From Malaya genurostris (Eukaryota > Arthropoda > Insecta > Diptera > Culicidae), in NCBI RefSeq assembly GCF_030247185.1, contig NC_080572.1, forward strand, positions 248,092,570-248,156,569: a DNA stretch of 64,000 bases, given 5' to 3'. Every line of letters begins with the position of its first letter. Within the stretch, counting starts at the first letter, position 1. Positions 1-10,568 of the stretch are shown here, one piece after another. The notes beneath the pieces were generated by a model. That model was not told the origin of the DNA. It did no database searches and saw only the letters and a list, made by a program, of their open reading frames with translations. The translations under genes were made by a program, and so were the position numbers.

Positions 1-720
1 CTATAATTTAGTCATTTATAAATGTAGTTGAGCTTCAAATTTGCATTGCTTCTGCATGTTCGCTAAATGTCACAATGTCGGGCTGGCAATTTCACCTCCC
101 GTATGATCGACACACACGGACCTCCACGGTTTCAGCTGCATCGTTGTTGATTGAACGACCATTTGTTTCGCGGTTCGCCTAATTACACGTTCAGATACAA
201 TCAATCAATTAATTTCCACCGAATTGCTGAGCGGGGGGAAAAACATAGATAGTAAATGATTAATCAACCGGTCAAACTCGTAATCCAGTCAGTCACATCA
301 TAAGCGGTTGCAGCATCTTCAACATTGAATAACATGACGGGGAGCTGATGGCGTTTGACGAATTCCTATCGATTATTGGAAATCGCCACGGGAGATTAGT
401 AAGAAGTTGACTACAAACTTTTCGACTAGCTCGTAAGCGTGCCTACGACCAACGACAGCAGCAGCAGCACCAGCAGCAGCCCGGTTAGGGGGTCGGCATG
501 ACAGTCCAGCACGAAGTGCCTACACACGGATCTAGAAGTCATAGTTCTGAATAAAAAATGGCGAACCGCGCCCCGTCGTAAACAATCGAACGGTCGATCG
601 ATCGATCGATTGATTGTTTGCGCGTGATCGCATTCCGACAACGCGTCCGATGGGGGTGTTCAGCCAACGGGCGCCAAATACACACACGTTCGATCCTAAC
701 CTTAAGAATTCTAATTTATG
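1..720. other. GC-richer background with short simple repeats, no gene
   Basis: No coding region is supported here. The stretch is less AT-rich than its surroundings and holds a CAG-rich run (about 456-482) and four copies of CGAT (595-610). It shows none of the repeat families found elsewhere in the window. It could be single-copy regulatory DNA, but that is inference. Confidence 0.4.
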
Positions 721-2580
721 CGACCAATATCTTCAATCATCTATAGCGAAGCTAGGCGCCCATTAGCGGCTATTACGATGCAAGGTCATATCTTTACACA
801 TCAGAACGGTGCATAGTGTAAATAGGAACGTTCTCTTCTATGCTTCGACTGCAAATTTGTACATTTTTCATTCGAAGGGTGGTGGCATGAGTAATGGTAC
901 AGCTAGCAGTGCTGCCAGTGTATCTATTGAAAAAAATTAGGGCACATGCCATCCGATGTAGTGAATTTACATCAGATATTCAAGCTCAAATGAGTGATAC
1001 AAAAAGAAAACGGTACTTCATTCAAAGTATTGTTCATAGCAAGATAAACATGGACTCCTCGCCAACGAAAAACGCCTCTTTTGATTCGAGGATCGACCTT
1101 TTTCTTGATCCGAAATTGGCGAATTACTGTTTAGCAAGCGCGTTTACCATCGGCACTTTATAATAAAACAAAATTTCAATTGTTTGACGCTATCTAGCGA
1201 ACTGATAACTGTTTCGAAGACAAATCATTTGACAGTTTATTTTTTGCACTTCGCTGACACATAGAGAAACGAAAAATGCGTCCACTGTTTTGACTAGACT
1301 TTTGGTGTTTTGCTTTCTCATACTCGGAACGACCGAAATTAGCTCTGCGCCCAATTCGTATTACTGTTTTTGAATTAGTTGATAAATTGAGAATTTACTT
1401 TGCTGAAAAAGCTCTTATTTTTAGAGAATGTGTTTAGTTGGCGAATATCCTGGACACAAACCTGCAATATTTCAATCCAACACGAAATTCTCATTGACAA
1501 CTAATTTTGTTATTAAAATCAGAAAATTTGTTCCATCATTGCTGAAGGACAGCACAAAGAAAACAAAAATAAAATTAGTTTAATTAACATTTTATTAGCC
1601 AAAAACTCATACGAAGTGTCAAAGCAAAACAATCCATTAAAAAGCTAAAAAAGACAGTCTTGTTAAAACTGCTTGCAAATTGTTTTGATGTTTTTCGCAT
1701 GTGTTACGATATATCCATATATAATTTATAAATATTTCTAAACCGATATGTAAAAATGACGTAAACTCTTAGTGGAAAGTGTATTTATTCAGAATTTGTG
1801 CGCATTTGAAGCGATTGTGCGAAATAATATTTTTACGCGAAACAGTGAAGTGAGTTTCGAATGTTGCACTACTCTAATTGTATATGTCAAATAATGTTTT
1901 TTTGTATCTTCTACCCTTTTTTGCTCGCCAGACAAGACTAGTTTCCGTCGTTCTCCGTTGATAAACTCAAATTTCCGAAGATTTCCGTAGAAAAAATCCA
2001 ATTTCCGTAGACCTGACATCGCCGCTTGTATTCAGTTTTTGTTTTCTGAGTGCTCAAAGTATTCAGTGAAAAAAGCGATTTCGCGAAGTCGAATGAAGAA
2101 AGCAGCGATTTAGAAGAAACATTTTCAAAAAGAAGTTTACGTTTCGTTTATGTCTTTTTCTCCAATACAACATCGTATGTATACCTGCCAATATAGGGAC
2201 CGTGCACGATAACAAGTAGCGCCATTAGTGGCGAATAGGCCAAAAAACTCTACCATAGCTTTACACTGTTACCATAAGTTCACGCTGAATAAAATAGTCA
2301 AAAACCTGTTTTAATACAACATAGTGGTGTAATGTTCCTTTTCTCACATCAATCATATTCATTTCATATATTAAAACTGTGGTATACTATTAAAAATATT
2401 TCTCTTCGGTTCCTAAAAAAACCAAAGAGATTGTTTGTGCATTAACTAGTATAAAATACATAATGAAACAGTTCGCTGACATCGATGAGAAAACGAAGTG
2501 AGTTCCACTATTGTAGGTATTTCGGGCACTAGAACCCGAGAACGTATAATCGAATTTGGTTCGTATGGCCATTAACTAAC
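721..2580. other. AT-rich background, nothing recognised
   Basis: No recognisable gene or transposon. A reading frame of 89 codons at 894-1163 (+) has no motif I recognise and no coding context, so it is probably chance. Frames at 1789-2019 and 2390-2572 on the minus strand are likewise unsupported. Confidence 0.4.
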
Positions 2581-2589
2581 ATAATTTTA

Positions 2590-3075
2590 ATTGCAACCGA
2601 AAAATATGCTGATTTTCGGTAGGAGCATAAGATCATTCATTTGAACCTAAGATTAGGAATACCGGACTGAGTGTAAAAGTAAGTGAGATCCTTTTTTGCG
2701 TGTATGACTATTATCTGCCGTCGTTATTCGAAAACCGGAAATACTTTCCAGACCAATTTAGAAAACTTTTTACTTTTTTCGTTTCGACTCTTCAAGTGAC
2801 GGTACACAATTTTTAACACACGTTGCCCTATCATTCCGGAACCGAAAGTCGGATCCGAATGAAATTCAAGAATTCCGTGTAGAACCATAAGACCTTTCAT
2901 TTGAATTTAAGTTGGTCAACATCGATTGAGTCATTTTCGAGAAACACACACACACACACACAGATAGATTGCTCAGCTCGACGAACTGAGTGGAATGGCA
3001 TATGACACTTGGCCAATTTTTACTAGTCGATTTTCAAGTGATTGTATAAACTTTCTATATGAGAAAGGCAAAACA
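2590..3075 (+). repeat. Dispersed repeat family A, copy 1
   Basis: This copy shows the hallmarks of a family that recurs through the window: 'cggaaccgaaagtcggatcc', then 'aagacctttcatttgaat', then 'atcgattgagtcattttcga', a CA dinucleotide run (2946-2963), a 'gctcagctcgacgaactgag' block and a terminal 'ctatatgagaaaggcaaaa' (about 3056). Related copies lie near 4340, 29600, 42868, 48480, 62135 and 63640. It has no coding capacity. The mechanism of spread is unknown. Confidence 0.65.
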
Positions 3076-3715
3076 GTTCAGCTCTTCAATAAAATTATTA
3101 TTTGTTGTTGGTTTCATATTTTCAATATACGTCAAACTGGCTACTTGTGAGTTTGCTAGCATTTTTACGATTGCAATTTATTTTCTTCCTCCATTCTAAG
3201 AGTATGGACCATCTTGCAAATTATTTGAACTTGTAGTCCAAATTTGACAGTCGGGCAGTTAATTTTTATCGAGTAGTTAAATTTATCTAAAACTGCAGCC
3301 CATTTCATAGTTTGACGAAGTTTGGAATGTTATTTGGGTCTATTTTGCTCTGAAAATAAAGTAATAGCAAGAGGAGTAATAATTGCAATTCAACGAAAGT
3401 AAGAATAACTTCGAGATAAACTTACTTCATTTATAACATATTTTTTACACTTTTTATTGGGGTATTTTATTTGAGTGAAAGTATAAAAAGAAATTACCCA
3501 GAAGCAATTTTTACTAAAGGTCTGAAATCAGAATGTTTTAGCAAGATATTTTTCAGTGTTTCCGATCAAGTCGATTAAAAAATCATTTAATGTGCTGAGA
3601 ATATCGTTTGAGTGTTTGAGTTTGAGTGAATATGACAAATATTATACACAAATCCAACTGCAATGACAGAAAATGACGTGGCCGTATTTAGATACAGGAT
3701 GAATAATTCGATTCA
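3076..3715. other. AT-rich background, nothing recognised
   Basis: I see no gene, terminal inverted repeat or known repeat in this stretch. Confidence 0.35.
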
Positions 3716-3723
3716 AAATTTAA

Positions 3724-3785
3724 TAGTCAGTCGAAGTTGAACAATCGTTTGCACCACACTCAAATAGTTCCTGGGTTCGGAAAAA
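3724..3785 (+). repeat. Fragment resembling the 5' end of the Jockey element at 10270
   Basis: The segment has the order 'gtcagtcg', 'aacaatcgtttgcacc' and 'tcctgg'. This matches the first roughly 55 bp of the full-length Jockey element starting at 10270 with several substitutions. No ORF follows, so it is an isolated promoter/5'UTR-like relic. Confidence 0.45.
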
Positions 3786-4029
3786 AATCCGCAGAGAAAA
3801 TACGCTAGAAAGTATTTTCAAACTCAGTTTACAAGTTTTGCTATGGTAGCATTATTTTTTCCACTCGTCGCCTCGTGCGCTGTCGTCGCCGGGCCACTAA
3901 ACCACGCCCTCGTGCACGTAGAAAAGACAACCGCAACTAAATTTTTTTTCGGTAGTAGTGTGCCATCTAGTGGCTATTAGTCATTGCGGTGTTAACGTTT
4001 TTTCGGTGACAGTGCGCCATATAGCTGCA

Positions 4030-4330
4030 AATTGCAGAAGCCTATTCAACCATTTATGTTGGTTGAAAACAACATTTTATTTCTCTAATTCAACTAAAAA
4101 ATTAGTTGAATGGAAATGAAGTGTGCTTTAGCTGAGAAATGACAGCACGTTGAATTAGTGAATTCAACTAAAAAAATAGCCACTTCAACAAATATTTTAT
4201 TATTATTAAGGAAATGAGAATTAAAAAATCTAAATTAGCAAAAGTAAGATTTTTTTAGTTGTTTCAAAAAATAAACTAACTAAAACAGAAAACCAACTAA
4301 TTTTTTCGCCAAAATGCTGATTTCGGTCTT
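4030..4330. repeat. MITE-like repeat family E, copy 1
   Basis: AT-rich segment with several copies, in both orientations, of a 'tttagttgaat/aattcaactaa' motif, opening 'ttggttgaaaacaac' and closing 'aaccaactaatttttt'. Similar segments occur at 62390-62700 and 63270-63540. It is non-coding and looks like a degenerate inverted-repeat element. The boundaries are approximate. Confidence 0.4.
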
Positions 4331-4339
4331 TCCGTGTAT

Positions 4340-4630
4340 AAAATCACTGTGAAAACCGAATTTTTAACCGAGGTTCGGAGGGCCAAATGTCAGGTACCAT
4401 TCGACTCAGCTTGACGAACTGAGCAAATATTTGTGTGTATGTAATAAAAATGTGCACTCGATTTTCTCGGAGATTCAAATGAAAACTCAGATCGGACTTC
4501 CGGTTCGGGAGTAACAGGGTGAAATGTGCAAAACATGAGGAAAAAGTGCACTCTTTTTTCTCAGTGACCGCTCAACCTTAGATTCAAATGAAAGGTCTTA
4601 AAACCCTATATATACACTGTACTATTTTGA
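4340..4630 (-). repeat. Dispersed repeat family A, copy 2 (reverse)
   Basis: Contains 'cattcgactcagcttgacga' (opposite orientation to copy 1), 'atcggacttccggttcggga', 'taacagggtgaaatgtgc' and 'ttcaaatgaaaggtctta', all modules of family A. There is no coding potential. Confidence 0.55.
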
Positions 4631-4639
4631 TTAACCCCA

Positions 4640-4790
4640 ATGAAACGCTTTTTAACATGAATCCGATTTATAGAAGTAACAGGAGCGCAGCATCATGCTT
4701 GCCTCATACACACAGCAAGCGCAGCGATTGAATTGGTGTACCGATAACCTGTGCTCTTGTTACTTCTGCGTATGATATTCAAGCTAAATT
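4640..4790. repeat. Short inverted-repeat element family C, copy 1
   Basis: Begins 'aaacgctttttaacatgaat'. It contains two arms about 19 bp long ('agaagtaacaggagcgcag' and the near reverse complement 'ctgtgctcttgttacttct') around a GC-richer loop. A second copy of the same opening module lies at 62905-63060. Probably a MITE, with no TSD determined. Confidence 0.45.
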
Positions 4791-5035
4791 GGCTAATATT
4801 TTTTAATCAGCTGCACAACATGCTTTTTGCGTTTGGTATTGCGAATATGCACTATTGATCCACTTATGAACATCATCAAATTGCAAGAGCTAAAAATTTA
4901 CCTTTATTTTCATTTCAACCATCATGTATTCATGTATTCTGCAAAAGATTGAACTATAATAGCTATTAGAATTTATTTCCCCAAAGTCTTCTGTTCGAGA
5001 ATCATAAAAGGTAAAAGTTTTCCCAACATTGTTGG

Positions 5036-6395
5036 ACAGATTGCAATTTTTGTCCAACGCCAATCGAATTCTACCTTTGTTTCATACTGAAGTTATCGAA
5101 AGCTTGGAAATCGAAATAGAAAATGTTCCATGGAATCTTTTCTATCGCTGGAGCATAATCACCATTCTAATGCGACGATAAATAAATTTCCCTAATTGTG
5201 ATTTGCAACAAACACACAAGATATCGACATAACTTTTTCATAACAGGGGATCTAAGTGCTTAGCATTACGAGTGAAATAACTTGATTGGCTGCTTATTTC
5301 AAAATAAACTCTTTGTAGCTCGCGGAAATATCAACGCTCTCGAGATTCTGTAGTGAAATCCTTAGTTAAAGATTTAGAAAAAGAAATTAAACACTCACCC
5401 TTTTCGCGAATCTGAATTTCGCGAAATTAGTGGAACAAACCCAACTCTAGCTTTCGAAAATGAAAAGCAAATGTTTCTCAAAAATAACGAAAAAGTTCAA
5501 CAACTTGCTAAGCAGTTTGAGAGTGACCACCATTTAAATTTGGAGTCCTAAAGAAAATTTCCTCACGGAAGTAAAGTCATATACTGAGATGAATTTTGAT
5601 GAAATTAACTCAATAATTGGGAAACTTGAAAACATGACGGCTTCCTGGTAACGGTTGATTTTATTGATATTACTTTTTAAATTTTTCCGATGTTACCTTG
5701 GCACATTTGTTCAATATATTCATTAAAATTTTAAAATTACTTTTCTGACAGAAAAATCCAGTTATTTACCCATTGCTTAATTGCTTCTGTTAGTAAACTT
5801 TTTGAGAAAATTATATTAATAAGAATGATGTCTCATGTAAAAGAGAATTCTATCTTTTTATCAGAGCAGTTTGGATTTTGTCTTGAGCATAAAACCACTC
5901 ATCAACTTGTTGGGGTAACGAACATGATAAAAGCAATTAAATCTTGTGGTGTATTCACCTAAAATGCTCTTCTAGACATAGCAAAAGAATTCAATAGGGC
6001 TCAGCACATAGTCTTAATAGTAAAAATGTTCGACTTCCACTTTCCTAATTATTTCATCAAAATGAATTACTATTATTTATCACATTTATCGAGCAGCCAA
6101 GCTTTCAGTAATGCAAACTTAGTCAAGATGTCGTTGTTTCATCAGAAAAAAGCACTTCAAAGGATACTGAAAAAGGTCTTGAAGCATCCTCCCTGGCATA
6201 CGACAAAATAGTTGCAATTTCCACATGACAAGTAGGTGTACAATTTTCCCTACAATAAAAATCACTGAATCGTGAAAGCAAATGATGTCCTGATAGTAAT
6301 AATCAAATAATATAAATAATAGGGCTGAAAAGTCATTACCTGTGACTGAATGCCTAACTTAAATCACGATAATGTGAAATAAATTCATATTTCTA
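5036..6395 (+). pseudogene. Decayed Jockey-clade ORF2 and 3'UTR relic
   Basis: This is an old, heavily mutated copy of the Jockey family at 10270-17573. Nucleotides 5036-5270 match its endonuclease region (around 12256-12485). An internal deletion follows, then 5328-6200 match the endonuclease-to-reverse-transcriptase region (around 12990-14560, itself with gaps). The segment to about 6395 matches the 3'UTR around 17367-17520. Stops and indels break every frame. The N-terminus of the endonuclease and the 5' end are missing. It is clearly older than the other Jockey copies in the window. Confidence 0.7.
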
Positions 6396-8076
6396 TAATT
6401 GATATATATCCAAGGGGAGAGTCGCTTAACACAAACTATATTGTGCCTCTAAAAACACGTGATATACTGCGAGTCTAAGTGTGCCACGCTGTGCCCCATG
6501 AAACACTTACTTGTCAAAACTGTGCAACTGTGCCGAAACTGTGCAACTGTATGAAAACGAAAGTGCCAATATTGATAAATGCACCAACGAATTGTGTTAA
6601 TGTGTGATTGGCACATTGTTCTAAGCGTCCTCCCCTTGTATATGTCTCAAAAAATACACTCATTCCTGGCATCACTTCCCATGTACGAGCTGTCACAACT
6701 AGCAGACCTGATTCCACTGAGCGCTGGCTGTTTGGTGTGACGAACTTGCTTCGATTGAGCTCTCTGCATTTGGGCTGGATCTGACGATCAGCACTTTTCC
6801 ATCGTATAGAGGTACGTACCAGTAATTCCTTTGCACATTTCTATAACGCTTGAACGCCTTGATTGAGCCACTCGCTGCTGGATGGAAATATTTATGTGAC
6901 CGCACCGCAAAACGCCCATAGTGTGTAATAAATCGCACTTGGCTAAATTGGCATGGGTTCTTGTGGTTTCAACTCGGTTGGATCGTTCTCAGTTTCGCAC
7001 CAAAATTGTCAGATAGCTAGTGGTTGGCTTCAGTTTTGTGTTATCGGGGTAAATCGGATTTGAAAAAGGGAAACGTTTAATGAGCAGTTAACTGCAAGCC
7101 AATGATAATAATGTTATTGCTCTTATTACGTTAGCGTGTCTTAATCTCTTTAGAACTGTGATTATTTTGAAGCAATTACTGCGAAGCTCTAAAATTTGAA
7201 TTTGAATAACCACTGGTCCACTCAATGTCAAATGTAAACAGTAACAATATTTGAAAAATAGTCATAAAGGAATTCCTAAGATGACTTAATTAGTAAAGAC
7301 GGAACTGTGTGTTTGAACGTGTGTTAATAGCATTAGAAATAAATTTCTCTTATCATTATTAATTACTTCAATACCCCAGTTGTGGATGAAAACGCATCGC
7401 ATTTAGTTCTAAAGATGAGTGGTGTATGATTTCAGAACTAAATACCATGTGTCTACATCTGATGATAATTTGATGGAGATGCACGGTTTTCCGATGGATT
7501 AATTTTTTTTTAAATCTGATATAATACCCGTCCACATTTTTTTCAAATCTGAAAATAATATAGCGTAATGTACTTATAAATGATTTATTATTGATGTTGA
7601 ATCTAGTACCATTGTAAGTGCGAATAAAAAAAAAATTGAAAATTTTGAATATTTTTTTAAATAAAATAAATTTTGAAAAAATCAGTAAGGTTTCCAATAA
7701 TACCTAAAGTATTCCTGATTTTTTTTCAATTTTTTTGCTAAAGAGGTTTTGAAAAATTTAAACAAAATGAAAATCAGACGAACCACCCTAACTCCACAAA
7801 TATTACAGTGAAATGGTTAACATTTTTGGAAATTCATTTCCAATACAAATCCTGTCAACCAGGTTATATCAATTTAATTTCTGTTTGCGGGCAGTTTTTA
7901 AATGTAAACCCGGCTACACCCTTTACGTGGAAGAACATCCAATATTGTGTCTTAAATTCCATGACATGAAATTCATTGCAATGAAAAAAAGAATACTGAT
8001 TGCGACCGCCGCGCGACTTGACATGGTTTGGTCAAAACTAAATTTTAAATAGTTTGAATCCTATTAACAAATTGGC
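6396..8076. other. AT-rich background, nothing recognised
   Basis: No supported gene. A small tandem 'aaactgtgcaactgtg' duplication lies near 6517-6551. Minus-strand frames at 6514-6938 and 7368-7697, and a plus frame at 7813-8052, carry no recognisable motif. Confidence 0.35.
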
Positions 8077-8428
8077 TTTCTTAATTTGGAGGTTTTGAAT
8101 GCCTCGTGGGTGACCAGTTTGTGTAAAAGGCAAATGACTACTTTCAAACTTTTTACGTTTCGTCTTCGACTTATCAGTGCATCAGCAGTTTATGTTGAAA
8201 TGCTAATGTCACCTACAGTTTCATCATAAACCGCTAAGAAAACATAAAATTAATGCTTATGGTATATGTTTATGTTGGTTGAAATGAGAGGTGTAACTCG
8301 TAGGTCAATGTAAACTGCAAGTGCACTGATGAGCCGAAGACAAAACGTAATAAATTTGAAATTAGTCATTTGCATTTTACAAAAACTGGTACGAGGCACG
8401 CGGTATCCAAAACCTCTAAATTAAGAAA
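8077..8428. mobile_element. MITE family D with long terminal inverted repeats
   Basis: Both ends carry 'tttcttaattt[ga]gaggtttt' in inverted orientation. The arms extend about 115 bp (8077-8195 and 8315-8428) and include the inverted modules 'acgtttcgtcttcgac' and 'tcagtgcat'. The loop is non-coding. Fragments with the same 'acgtttcgtcttcgac' module occur near 24490, 42840 and 61330. This looks like a non-autonomous DNA transposon. No clear TSD was found. Confidence 0.6.
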
Positions 8429-8483
8429 TATTTGTCAATATGATTGAAACTATTTTCAATTAAATTTTGATCAACGCATTATA

Positions 8484-9037
8484 ACACATGGATCAAAAAG
8501 TCCCGAGACTAAAGCAGAGATGGCGCTCGTAGTAAACCAGTAACCACGTCTTTCTAGAGTACTAACCTTTGTTTGAAACGGGTCAAAAATTTAAGTCGAT
8601 CCGACCAGAAACAACTGAGTTATCGAGGTTGGAGTAAAGTCGTTTTGTAGTTTGTTTAAAAAATGGAAAAAATCGAGTTTCGTGTTTTGATAAAATATTG
8701 TTTTTTAATGGGTAAAAACACCGTGCAAGCGAAACAATGGATTGAAAAATGTTATCCGGACTCTTGTCCATCAAAAGCAACGATTTGTCGGTGGTTCGCC
8801 GAGTTTAAACGTGGTCGTACCGACACAAATGACGCGGAACGCTCGGATAGACCTGTGGAAGCCGTTACACCGGAAAATGTGAGTGAAGTGACAAAAATTA
8901 TAATGAAAGATCGTAAAGTGAAGCTCCGTGAGATTGCTGAGATGACACAGATATCATATGGAAGTGTTTTTACTATACTTCATGAAAAATTAAGCACTGT
9001 TATCGACTACCAAATGCAAATATCCGCGAAGCAATAA
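8484..9037 (+). pseudogene. Truncated mariner transposase with left TIR
   Basis: The element opens with TIR 'acacatggatcaaaaagtcc' (8484 onward) after a TA at 8482-8483, followed by a 5'UTR and an ATG at 8663. The frame (124 codons) matches the N-terminal DNA-binding part of irritans/Himar-type mariner transposase: 'VLIKYCFLMGKNTVQAK', a helix-turn-helix around 'SKATICRWFAEF', and 'LREIAEMTQISYGSVFTIL'. It stops before the catalytic domain. The DDD residues and the right TIR are absent. A sister copy with both TIRs lies at 32850-33458 in reverse. Real copies encode about 345 residues, so this is a dead 5' fragment. Confidence 0.85.
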
Positions 9038-9190
9038 AAGCCGTTTAAAATTGTTGAACTTCTTACCGTTGGCAATCAACGTACTCGACAAAAACGAATT
9101 GACTAAAGTGAGTTTAAAATATGTTTGTAGTATTTGTATTCATGTAACTTTTTTGTACCTTCTTTTTGACAATAATAAAAACACAACTTT

Positions 9191-9436
9191 ACAGTTTCCC
9201 TTGAAAAAGGCCATCAAAAACGGCCGAAACGTCGGGCAATTTAAGAATTAAATCGTTTGCCTAGTGATTTGGGACTGAGAAAGCCGTCAATACTTATATA
9301 AACTCATCTTCCAGTCGTTACAACCATCATACATATTTATTTCACGTTGACGGCCAACGTTTCGAAGGTTTATTCATTCATCTTCAGGGCAAAATCACCG
9401 GAGTCTCCGCAACGTTGGCCGTTAACGTGAAATAAG
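9191..9436. repeat. Possible Penelope-type terminal motif and long hairpin
   Basis: At 9191-9235 'aaaaaggccatc' pairs through GGCC/GGCC with 'aacggccgaaacgtcggg', a layout seen at Penelope-like element ends. At 9338-9361 and 9411-9434 lie 24-nt arms that are inverted complements with one mismatch. On the minus strand the loop contains 'CTGAAGA' and 'GAAAC' before the 3' arm, the order of a hammerhead core. The internal stems do not pair well, so any ribozyme would be degenerate. This is inference from motif order only. Confidence 0.3.
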
Positions 9437-10255
9437 TATTTTAAAATCAACAAATTACCAAAAAAAATCTATCGTTCAATTCAATCAACAAACGTGTTCG
9501 TACCCGTTTCTCAGTAAAATTAGTTCACTCAGACCAAACAATGCGCATTTTTCACGCATCGATATTTGTTTGCATACATTCCTAATACAGTTTGAATGAT
9601 ATTATATAATCAGTAGCCATATATGTCATTACATCATCACTAGCAAATAATTTGATTTGATGGAAAGTTGAACAGGTAACTTTTTTCAATTCTAAGAATT
9701 TTTTCCTCAAAATAATGCTTCTGCCTATCGAGAGATGCATACGAGATGACGATCGAGACGATACAGTAGAAAACTACAAGGATCAGCCCCATGGGGTTGT
9801 TCGAGCCATTGATGTGGAACAAGGCAACCAAAATTTCTAATGATCTACAATCAAAAAATTCAATCAATCGTCACACTTTTGAATCCGCAATTGCACGAGA
9901 GTCAGCTTAGATTGATTGGGAACAAACACCGAACATCGTTTGTCTTGATTAGTATTTGTTTTGTAGCCGACGAAATTACATCAATAGCCCAAATGTATGC
10001 AATTATATGTTTGTACGTTCTTGCGATACAGATATCGATATTTAAGCTTCTCTTCGGCAAGCTTGTGTTCAAGTTTTGTAGGCAATCAGTTATTTTTATA
10101 GCGTTACGTTTCTCTACCATTCTGCGATTTCGGTTGAAGCCAAAAACTTTTTCTCATTATCAATCGAGTTCATCTTATATAAATTAGAAATTAATCTTAA
10201 GCACTCAAAATTTATCCTGAAGTAGTTGTCAATTTCTCAGGCGAAACGACATAAC
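9437..10255. other. Background with overlapping antiparallel short frames
   Basis: Plus frame 9840-10187 (115 codons) and minus frames 9902-10120 and 9640-9867 overlap. Some are hydrophobic, but none has a recognisable motif or exon structure. A decayed membrane-protein exon cannot be excluded, but nothing supports a call. Confidence 0.25.
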
Positions 10256-10405
10256 ATGAAATTTCATCCATTCAGTCGGTGTCGAACAGTCGTTTGCACC
10301 GCACGCGTATAGCTCTTGGCTCCTGGAATTTTTTTTCTGGCTACCTAGAGTTTCATTGATTCAAGGCTTCAGTCTTTTTCAAGGCTACCTGAATCACTAA
10401 CTAAG

Positions 10406-10476
10406 TGACTAAGTGATACAAAGAGTGATATTAGAGTGACTAAGTGATACAAAGAGTGATATTAGAGTGACTAAGA
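10406..10476 (+). repeat. 31-bp tandem repeat in Jockey 5'UTR
   Basis: The unit beginning 'gtgactaagtgatacaaaga' is repeated exactly (10406-10436 and 10437-10467), followed by a partial third copy. It lies between the 5' end of the element and the ORF1 start, so it could affect promoter strength or translation. That role is untested. Confidence 0.85.
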
Positions 10477-10568
10477 AATTAATCAGCCTTTTTTAAGGCT
10501 AGCTAGGAGTCTAATCGAAGACTAATTTAGCCTAGTTAATTTAATTTAAAATTTCATTAATTTCAAAA

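Noticed and set aside
9640..10187. Chemoreceptor-like exon
   Set aside because: The frames are partly hydrophobic but contain no diagnostic motif, and antiparallel frames of similar length overlap. Not supportable.
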